Part shown: positions 55,168 to 64,000 of the stretch, piece after piece | Layout of the letters: the number at the start of each line of letters is the position of its first letter | Position numbering within the stretch: position 1 is the stretch's first letter | From: Burkholderia vietnamiensis LMG 10929 | Lineage (GTDB): Bacteria > Pseudomonadota > Gammaproteobacteria > Burkholderiales > Burkholderiaceae | DNA length: 64,000 nucleotides | Assembly (NCBI RefSeq): GCF_000959445.1 | Contig: NZ_CP009630.1 | Coordinates: forward strand, 682,001-746,000 | Direction: 5' to 3' | Made by a program: the position numbers and the translations under genes | Notes under the pieces: generated by a model | Database searches by the model: none | Told to the model about the DNA's origin: nothing | What the model saw: only the letters and a program-made list of their open reading frames with translations

Positions 55168-56454
55168 TCAGCCCGGCACGAACACGCCGGTGGCGGCGAT
55201 CGCCATCGCGGCCGTCGCGATCCAGCCGCCCCAGGCCAGCACGCCGCGGACCGCGAACTCGCCCATGATGCGTCGGCTGCGCGCCATCAACATCATCACG
55301 ATCATGATCGGCACGGCGGTCACGCCGTTGATGACCGCGCTCCAGTAGAGCGCGCGGATCGGATCGAAATGCATGAACGTGATCGCGACGCCGCCGATGA
55401 TCGCCAACGCGATCACCGCATAGAACTCGGGCGCGACACCGACCTTCAGCGCGAGACTGTTGCGCCAGCGGAACGTGCCTGCGGCCGCGTAGGCGGCCGA
55501 TCCGGCGAGTACGGGCAGCGCCAGCAGGCCCGTGCCGATGATCCCGAGCGCGAACAGGATGTACGCGAAGTGGCCGGCAATCGGTTCGAGCGCGCGCGCG
55601 GCGTCCGCCGAGGTCTTCACGGCGATGTGATGGCGGTTCAGCGTGGCCGCGGCCGTGAGCGTGATGAAGAATGCGATGACGTTCGATACGCCCATGCCGA
55701 CCCAGGTGTCGAAGTTGATTCGTTGCAGTTGCGCGGGGGCCTGATGCGGCGCCCGCCGCAACGACTTCTGGTTCGGTTTCGCGCGCAATTCCTCGACTTC
55801 CTGCGATGCCTGCCAGAAGAACAGGTAAGGGCTGATCGTCGTGCCGAGCACGGCGACGACCGTGGTCAGGTACGCCGCGGTCAACTGGAACCGCGGCCGC
55901 ACGAGCGCGCGGCCGACTTCACCCCAATCGACCGGCACGATCAGCGCGACTGCGACATACGCGAGCAGCGCCAACGCGGTCCATTTGAGCAGGCGCGCAT
56001 AGCGGTCGTACGGCACGAAGATCTGCAGCAGGGCCGACAACGCGCCGAGGAAGACGACATAGAGTTCCTGCGGACCGTGCAGCAGCAGATTGACGGCTGC
56101 GCCCATCGCCGCGAGGTCGGCCGCGATGTTGATCACGTTCGCGACGATCAGCAGCACCACGGTGGCGTAGAGCAGCCACGGCGGATAGTGGGCGCGCATG
56201 TTCGAGGCGAGCCCCTTGCCCGTCACGCGACCGATGCGCGCGCTGACGAGCTGGATGGCCGTCATCAGCGGATAGGTGAGCAGCAGCGACCACAGCAGTT
56301 CGAGGCCGAATTGCGCGCCGGCCTGCGAGTAGGTGCCGATGCCGGAAGGGTCGTCGTCGGCGGCGCCGGTGACGAGACCGGGGCCGAGGCGACGCAGCCA
56401 CGAGCCGCGATGCGGACGAGTTTGGGCGGAATCGAGTGAGTTGTTGTCGTTCAT
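55168..56454 (-). CDS. Nramp-family divalent metal transporter
   Basis: The 428-residue protein has about eleven membrane helices. The first carries DDDPSGIGTYSQAGAQFGLELLW, the Nramp TM1 signature with DPS in place of DPGN. The TM6 region reads GTTISPYLFFWQASQEVEE, without the metal-binding Met-Pro-His seen in manganese/iron transporters such as MntH. Nramp proteins import Mn2+, Fe2+ or similar with protons; the substitutions suggest a different selectivity, as in the Nramp-related magnesium group. The ATG at 56454 starts the hydrophilic N-terminus. A 7-bp repeat lies about 310 bases upstream. Confidence 0.85.
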   Translation of the reverse strand: MNDNNSLDSAQTRPHRGSWLRRLGPGLVTGAADDDPSGIGTYSQAGAQFGLELLWSLLLTYPLMTAIQLVSARIGRVTGKGLASNMRAHYPPWLLYATVVLLIVANVINIAADLAAMGAAVNLLLHGPQELYVVFLGALSALLQIFVPYDRYARLLKWTALALLAYVAVALIVPVDWGEVGRALVRPRFQLTAAYLTTVVAVLGTTISPYLFFWQASQEVEELRAKPNQKSLRRAPHQAPAQLQRINFDTWVGMGVSNVIAFFITLTAAATLNRHHIAVKTSADAARALEPIAGHFAYILFALGIIGTGLLALPVLAGSAAYAAAGTFRWRNSLALKVGVAPEFYAVIALAIIGGVAITFMHFDPIRALYWSAVINGVTAVPIMIVMMLMARSRRIMGEFAVRGVLAWGGWIATAAMAIAATGVFVPG

Positions 56455-57063
56455 GTAGGTTGGCGGCCCGTGGGGATATGGCGATCGGGGAGCAATCGGT
56501 GTACCTGGGGTACGCGGTCGCTGCGAGGGGCTCGGGACGAGCGATGCGGTGGGCTGTCGACAACAAACGATGGGGATCGGGGACGCGGCGCGGCGGAGGC
56601 GCGTGGCCGTCGTGTTGTGAGCGTCGCGGGCGTTGGTTGCGGCGCGGAACGGCAGCGGCGGCCGTGTCGGCCGAGGGATGCGGCGTGCGTGTCTATCGAC
56701 CGCGTCGGGCGCAGTAGGGTAGTGGGGCGAGTATCACCGCGATGTGGGTGTCGGCTCCATCAGTCGCAAGCCGCGGAAGCCGAAAGCCGAAAGCCGAAAG
56801 CCGGAAGCCGGAAGCCGGAAGCCGGAAGCCGGAAGCCCGAAGCCCGAAGCCCGAAGCCCGAAGCCCGAAGCCCGAAGCCCGAAGCCCGAAGCCCGAAGCC
56901 CGAAGCCCGAAGCCCGAAGCCCGAAGCCAGAAGCCCGAAGCCGCAAGCCCGAAGCCGCAAGCCCGAAGCCGCAAGCCGCAAGCCGCAAGCCGCAAGCCGA
57001 CGAAAAGCGCCGATCGCTACCGAAGTCCGCGCGAGAGCCGCAGCGGACGCCGCGCACCGAACG
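56455..57063. repeat. 7-bp tandem repeat tract (about 33 units)
   Basis: From about 56767 to 57000 the sequence is an almost pure tandem of a 7-base unit, CCGAAGC with GG/CC and AA/CA variants. Because seven is not divisible by three, every frame reads a repeating heptapeptide (for example KPEARSP), which explains long open frames on both strands. No gene is convincing. The rest of this stretch, before the repeat, shows nothing else recognisable. It sits upstream of the Nramp gene and downstream of the PsiF-like gene. Confidence 0.85.
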
Positions 57064-57312
57064 TCAACGGGACGCGGTCGTCGCATCCATATCGGCGCGC
57101 CCGCTCACGAGGCATCCCGACATGAACGCCTCGCTTTGGCTGCCGGCAGCCGCGGCGCCGAAGCCGCGGCTGAGCGCGTCGTATTTCACCTGCTCGGCGC
57201 GCTGCGAGCATGCACTCGGCGTGGCGTCGCGGCCTTGCGCGTGCAGCAGCGCGCGATCGCCGATCAGGTATGCCAGCAGCGCAAAAAAAGCGATGTGCAC
57301 GACTCGTCTCAT
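57064..57312 (-). CDS. PsiF-like small secreted protein
   Basis: The 82-residue protein has a signal peptide (RRVVHIAFFALLAYLIGD, cleavage near LHAQ). Its mature part, ACSQRAEQVKYDALSRGFG...SQSEAFMSGCL, resembles the two-cysteine repeat of PsiF-type periplasmic proteins (C...AFMSxCL). PsiF is phosphate-starvation-inducible in E. coli; its function is unknown. The ATG at 57312 is preceded by GAGGAG. A 7-base repeat tract lies just past its end. Confidence 0.65.
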   Translation of the reverse strand: MRRVVHIAFFALLAYLIGDRALLHAQGRDATPSACSQRAEQVKYDALSRGFGAAAAGSQSEAFMSGCLVSGRADMDATTASR

Positions 57313-57653
57313 GATTCGTCTCCTCGTTGCCCGAGCGTAACGCGGGCACGGCTCGCGCCGCACTTGGGGCTTCCCCCGGTTAACGTCTGCGGAAACGGCT
57401 GGCCGGAATCGGTCGTGTCCTTTTTTCACCGGCAGCGCAATCGGGCGCGATCGTCCCGGCAGCGGCGCGAGTGACGCGAGTTTGACCAATATCAGGATGC
57501 GCGCGCGGGCTGACGGTCGCGCGCGCGTTCAAAGCGATAGCATGAATGCATGTTTGTGGAACACGATGCGCGGGCATGTGACCGCGCAGCGGCTCCGCTC
57601 CGGGCACTGCGGTCATTCGTTGCACACCGCTATCGAAATGGTGAGGAATCCAA
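57313..57653. other. Intergenic region, nothing recognised
   Basis: About 340 bases between the divergent PsiF-like gene and a 36-residue peptide gene. TTTTTT-containing AT-poor sequence near 57420 and a Cys/Arg-rich set of shadows are all that is seen. No promoter is assigned. Confidence 0.35.
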
Positions 57654-57764
57654 ATGCTAAACGTCTCTTCCGTACTGATCAGCATGGCGCCGTTGTGGGT
57701 CATCCTGCTGGGCGCGTCTTCATTGGCAACCTATCTGCTGTTCGTCCGCAAGGTCATCAAGTAA
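57654..57764 (+). CDS. Short single-helix membrane peptide
   Basis: A 36-residue frame, too short for routine ORF lists, has ATG at 57654 with GAGGA eight bases upstream. The product starts MLNVSSVLISMAPLW, continues as one hydrophobic helix (VILLGASSLATYLLFV) and ends RKVIK, positive inside. It ends with TAA. Small membrane peptides of this kind often regulate larger membrane proteins. No family is recognised. Confidence 0.55.
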   Translation: MLNVSSVLISMAPLWVILLGASSLATYLLFVRKVIK

Positions 57765-57948
57765 GCACGCCGGCGCTGCGCGCACGCATACTCAGGCGCA
57801 GCGCAGCGGTGTAGACGGTGCGGTACGGCATCGCGTCCGTCACGGCGCATCGCCGCGCCGACTTGAATCGAAAGACCCGCCGAATCCGGTCCACGACCGA
57901 TTCGTTGCGCCGCGCACCGATGCTGCCGGCACAGTTCTCTTCAGCGGC

Positions 57949-58383
57949 TTATCGGACGGCCGTCACCGGCACGTTCGAGATCCGGACCAGCCGGCTCATC
58001 ACGCTGCGGCGAAACATCGACAGCAGGGCATGAATCGGGTCGTGCCGCGGCGCGACCACGACGATCTCGTCGCAGCCCGTCTCGGCCGCTGCGGCCGCGA
58101 TCGTGTCGGCCACCGGCCCGACCTTCTTCACCACGCTATATCTGGCGCCGGCTTCGCGCAGCACGCGCTCGGCCATCGCCAGATCGTCGCACGCAAACCT
58201 GTCCTCGATCGAGCGCAACCGCGACAGCGGGTGAAACGCCTCCAGCCGTGTCGCTTCGAGCGGCGGCTGCACATTGATCAGCACGATTTCCGACGCACAA
58301 CGTTCGCGATACAGAAAGGCCGCGTGGCGCACCGCGTGCAGCGAGCGGGGCGAATGACCGATCGGAACCAGAAGCTTGAGCAT
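57949..58383 (-). CDS. Universal stress protein (UspA family)
   Basis: The 144-residue protein is a single Usp domain: LKLLVPIGHSPRSLHAVRHA at the start, IVLINVQPP, YSVVKKVGPVADTIAAAAAETGCDEIVVVAPRHD, and LVRISNVPVTAVR at the end. A G-x-x-x-x-x-x-x-x-G ATP loop is not complete. ATG at 58383 is preferred; an upstream ATG adds an unrelated basic stretch. A perfect palindrome, GTTTATGCGCATAAAC (58522-58537), lies in the upstream region. Confidence 0.88.
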   Translation of the reverse strand: MLKLLVPIGHSPRSLHAVRHAAFLYRERCASEIVLINVQPPLEATRLEAFHPLSRLRSIEDRFACDDLAMAERVLREAGARYSVVKKVGPVADTIAAAAAETGCDEIVVVAPRHDPIHALLSMFRRSVMSRLVRISNVPVTAVR

Positions 58384-61432
<3,049 letters not shown>

Positions 61433-61442
61433 TACCGTGATC

Positions 61443-61476
61443 GGACCGGCCGCGGAAGCGATTCCGCGGCCGGTCC
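61443..61476 (+). promoter_or_regulatory. Perfect 15-bp hairpin between katG and pseudoazurin
   Basis: GGACCGGCCGCGGAA (61443-61457) and TTCCGCGGCCGGTCC (61462-61476) form a perfect stem with a 4-base loop, GCGA, and no T-run. It lies 11 bases after the katG stop and 13 bases before the pseudoazurin start. It may be a transcription attenuator or an mRNA stabiliser that adjusts the ratio of the two genes. Confidence 0.8.
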
Positions 61477-61489
61477 ATCGGAGGGCGAA

Positions 61490-61948
61490 ATGAGGAAAAT
61501 CGGATGGCTGCGCCTGATCGCAGGTGCGGGGCTACTGGTATCGATGGGCGCGCATGCGGCCGATGTCGAGGTTCGGATGTTGAACCGCGCGTCGGACGGT
61601 CAACGGGGCTTCGAGCCGGCCCTCGTCCACATCGACGTGGGCGACAGCGTGCATTTTGTTGCCGCGGACAGCGGGCATGGCGTCGAAAGCATTCCCGGCA
61701 TGGCGCCGGCCGGAGCCGGGGCCTTTTCCGGAAAGATCAGCGAAGATCTGACCGTGAAGTTCGACAAACCGGGCGTCTATGGCTATCGCTGCATCCCGCA
61801 TTACATGTTGGGGATGGTCGGCTTGATCGTGGTGGGACACCCGACCAACGAGGCCGCGGCGCGCAGCGTCGCGCAGCCGCGCGAGGCGAAGGCGCGTTTC
61901 GATCAACTGTTCGCGACGCTGGACCACGAGCAGCCCACGCAGAAGTAG
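61490..61948 (+). CDS. Pseudoazurin-type copper protein
   Basis: The 152-residue protein has a signal peptide ending AHAA (about 24) and the cupredoxin features of pseudoazurin: VEVRMLNRASDGQRGFEPALVHIDVGDSVHF, H of SGHGVESI, and C-x2-H-x4-M in YRCIPHYMLGMVG. It is a type-1 copper electron carrier. It probably donates electrons to the periplasmic KatG upstream, or to a denitrification enzyme; neither is shown here. GGAGGGC precedes the ATG. Confidence 0.9.
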   Translation: MRKIGWLRLIAGAGLLVSMGAHAADVEVRMLNRASDGQRGFEPALVHIDVGDSVHFVAADSGHGVESIPGMAPAGAGAFSGKISEDLTVKFDKPGVYGYRCIPHYMLGMVGLIVVGHPTNEAAARSVAQPREAKARFDQLFATLDHEQPTQK

Positions 61949-62325
61949 CCGATGCGTCGGCCGGGGGCGGGGCGCGCCAACCCGGCCGCGCTCGAAACGG
62001 TGTGGGGCGCCGGATCGATGACGGTTCGGTCGCAGCGAGCGCGCGCAGGCGTCGGACGCGCGATGGGCAGGATCGCTTGCCCGGCGTCGGATAGCCCGGC
62101 CGGCCATGCGGTCATGGCCGAGACGCATGCCGTCTGAAACGCGATCTCCGACGGGCACCGTATCGATGCGGCACGCCATGAGCCGTAGCCACTCACGCGT
62201 CGGGCAACCCGCGACGAGTCGCGTACAGTTGAGCGTCGGCCGCAGCGCGCCTCCATTCCGGCTGTCCGGAACGGAGCGCCGCCATCGCGCGGCCCTCGGC
62301 CCATCCCGATCCCAGGAGAACCCGC
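61949..62325. other. Intergenic region, nothing recognised
   Basis: About 380 bases between the pseudoazurin gene and the amidase gene. Long frames on the minus strand are shadows of the neighbouring genes' codon bias. A CCAGGAGAACC sequence before the amidase ATG is its ribosome-binding site. No promoter is assigned. Confidence 0.35.
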
Positions 62326-63807
62326 ATGCCGCACCGCGCCCCGTATCTCGCTCCCGCCTCCATCCCCGTCGATCCGCTGGTGCGCCTGTCGGCCGGCGAG
62401 CTCGCGTCGGCGATCCGCCGCAAGGCGGTCTCGTGCGTCGAGACGATGCGTGCATATCTCGATCACATCGAGCGGGTGAACGGTGCGGTGAACGCGCTGA
62501 TTTCGCTGCGCGATCGCGCGACCTTGCTCGCCGAAGCCGCGGAAAAGGACGCGGCGCTGGCCCGTGGCGAATACCACGGCTGGCTGCACGGGATGCCGCA
62601 GGCGCCGAAGGATCTCGCGATGACGAAGGGGCTGCGCACGACCTACGGCTCGCCGATCTTCCGCGATCACGTGCCGCAGGCCGATTCGATCGGCGTCGGC
62701 CGCATGCGGGCGGCCGGCGCGATCTTCATCGGCAAGACCAACACGCCGGAGTTCGGCCTCGGCTCGCACACGTTCAACGACGTCCATGGCGCGACGCGCA
62801 ATCCGTACGACCTGACGCGCAGCGCCGGCGGCAGCAGCGGCGGCTCGGCCGCGGCGCTCGCGGCGCGCATGCTGCCGGTGGCCGACGGCAGCGACTTCGG
62901 CGGCTCGCTGCGCAATCCTGCGGCATTCTGCAACGTCTACGGCATGCGCCCGTCGCAGGGCCGCGTGCCGCGCTGGCCCGCCGTCGACGTGTTCATGCAG
63001 CAGCTCGGCACCGAAGGGCCGATGGGCCGCACGGTCGGCGACGTCGCGCAACTGCTGGCGATCCAGGCCGGCTACGACGCGAACGATCCACTGTCGCTCG
63101 CGGAGCAGCCGTTGGTGTTCGCGACGCCGCTGGACACGGATCTGCGCGGCCGGCGCATCGCGTGGGTCGGCGACTGGGACGGCTATCTCGCGACCGAGCC
63201 CGGCGTGCTCGCGCAGTGCGAACAGGGTCTCGCGACGCTGCGCGAGATCGGCTGCGACGTCGATGCCGCGCTGCCGGCCTTCGCGCCGGAGCGCATCTGG
63301 CGGCTGTGGCTCGCGCATCGGCATCTGCTCGCAGGCGGCGGGCTGCTCGCGCACTATCGCGACCCGGCGCGGCGTGCGCTGCTCAAGCCCGAGGCGATCT
63401 ACGAGGTCGAAGGGCTGCTTGCGATGGGCGGCGCGGCCGTGTTCGACGCGAGCGTCGAGCGCACCGCGTGGCATCAGGCCGTGCTGCGCTTCTTCGATCG
63501 CTACGACTTCATCGCGGCGCCCAGCGCGCAGGTGTTCCCGTTCGACGTCGAGCTGCGCTGGCCGCAGGCAATCGCGGGCCGCCCGATGGACACCTATCAC
63601 CGCTGGATGGAAACGGTCGTGCCGTGGACGCTGGCCGGCTGTCCGGTGATCAGCGTGCCGGTCGGTTTCAACGACGATGGATTGCCGATGGGGATGCAAC
63701 TGATCGGCCGGCCGCGCGCGGATCTCGCGGTGCTGCAGCTCGCGCGCGGCTACGAGCAGGCGGCCGACTGGGTCGGCCGGCGGCTGCCCGGCTGGATGGC
63801 CGCGTAG
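62326..63807 (+). CDS. Amidase-signature family protein
   Basis: The 493-residue protein has the amidase-signature catalytic set: lysine in GMPQAPKDLAMTKG, the glycine/serine loop SAGGSSGGSAAALA, and the nucleophile serine region DGSDFGGSLRNPA. C-terminal motifs are PVISVPVGFNDDGLPMGMQLIG. Relatives hydrolyse amides, from small amides to Glu-tRNA; this one looks like a general amidase (no GatB/C nearby). CCAGGAG precedes the ATG. It is a single gene in this part of the window; the right edge follows 190 bases later without another feature. Confidence 0.88.
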   Translation: MPHRAPYLAPASIPVDPLVRLSAGELASAIRRKAVSCVETMRAYLDHIERVNGAVNALISLRDRATLLAEAAEKDAALARGEYHGWLHGMPQAPKDLAMTKGLRTTYGSPIFRDHVPQADSIGVGRMRAAGAIFIGKTNTPEFGLGSHTFNDVHGATRNPYDLTRSAGGSSGGSAAALAARMLPVADGSDFGGSLRNPAAFCNVYGMRPSQGRVPRWPAVDVFMQQLGTEGPMGRTVGDVAQLLAIQAGYDANDPLSLAEQPLVFATPLDTDLRGRRIAWVGDWDGYLATEPGVLAQCEQGLATLREIGCDVDAALPAFAPERIWRLWLAHRHLLAGGGLLAHYRDPARRALLKPEAIYEVEGLLAMGGAAVFDASVERTAWHQAVLRFFDRYDFIAAPSAQVFPFDVELRWPQAIAGRPMDTYHRWMETVVPWTLAGCPVISVPVGFNDDGLPMGMQLIGRPRADLAVLQLARGYEQAADWVGRRLPGWMAA

Positions 63808-64000
63808 TGGGTGCGTAGTGCGCGCGGCGCGATCGTCTCGTGAAGAGCCGCCGACCCGCGATATTGATGCGCGTGAGGAACGAATTCGGGCGGTAGCGAC
63901 CCATCGCGCAGCCGCTGCCGACGAATGCGCGCGACCAACGGCACGCGCGGCGCAATTGCAAGCGATTGCCGCGCGCGATTTCGTTTCGATGTGTTTCAGT

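Noticed and set aside
56470..57474. Several frames with repeated KPEARSP peptides
   Set aside because: They arise from a 7-base tandem repeat read in all frames on both strands; none has a ribosome-binding site or a recognisable domain.

Overview
The window is about 67% GC by eye, with strong third-position G/C and long antisense shadow frames. It looks like a Burkholderia cepacia complex replicon, probably chromosome 2. The left edge holds the 3' end of a LuxR-type quorum regulator very like CepR. No rRNA, tRNA, CRISPR array or intact insertion sequence was seen.

Layout. (1) 1-4186: end of cepR, an MgtC-family membrane protein, a YkuE-type metallophosphoesterase, an AlkB-like dioxygenase and a short hypothetical gene. 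(2) 4.2-49.9 kb: one very large secretion and signalling island. It holds type II secretion (T2SS) pieces in several places (gspI-gspJ; gspF, a gspC-like gene and gspH; gspK), two TPR-glycosyltransferase-like proteins, a 4,280-residue TpsA exoprotein, a PstS-like exported protein, and a cell-surface signalling set (STN-domain protein, ECF sigma factor, FecR-type anti-sigma factor, and a stand-alone anti-sigma N-domain). It also holds an IS4-transposase/Phd-antitoxin fusion, a four-TM membrane protein and the TpsB transporter. The last part is a long same-strand run: DUF2341-LamG-ExbB fusion, ExbD, TonB, a putative porin, a coiled-coil protein, a YbjN-like protein, TonB-C-like small proteins, a PpiC isomerase, two unknowns and an HtrA protease broken by a frameshift. 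(3) 50.0-56.5 kb: DUF3079 protein, hybrid cluster protein hcp with its flavin/2Fe-2S reductase (NsrR- and FNR/Dnr-like sites upstream), a PPC/DUF296 protein, a DUF2252 protein and an Nramp-family transporter. (4) 56.5-64.0 kb: a 7-bp tandem repeat, a PsiF-like small secreted protein, a 36-residue membrane peptide, a universal stress protein, a periplasmic catalase-peroxidase paired with a pseudoazurin, and an amidase.

How the island may work. Its gene content closely matches what I recall of the Pseudomonas aeruginosa PUMA3 region (vreA-vreI-vreR controlling the Hxc T2SS, the PdtA/PdtB two-partner system, PhdA and ExbB2/ExbD2). The order here is different, and large additions are present: the TPR-glycosyltransferases, a solo DUF4880 protein and several TonB-C-like proteins. 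The likely logic is that an STN/TonB-C periplasmic sensor signals through the FecR-like protein to the ECF sigma factor. The regulon would export TpsA and possibly the PstS-like protein, with an ExbB-ExbD-TonB motor supplying energy. The T2SS set in the window is incomplete (no secretin, ATPase, major pseudopilin, GspL or GspM).

A recurring sequence (core AATGRTCCGTAAC, with related flanks) sits upstream of gspI, the first TPR gene, tpsA and the pstS-like gene. It may be a shared regulatory element of the island. Function assignments rest on reading motifs by eye; no database search was possible.
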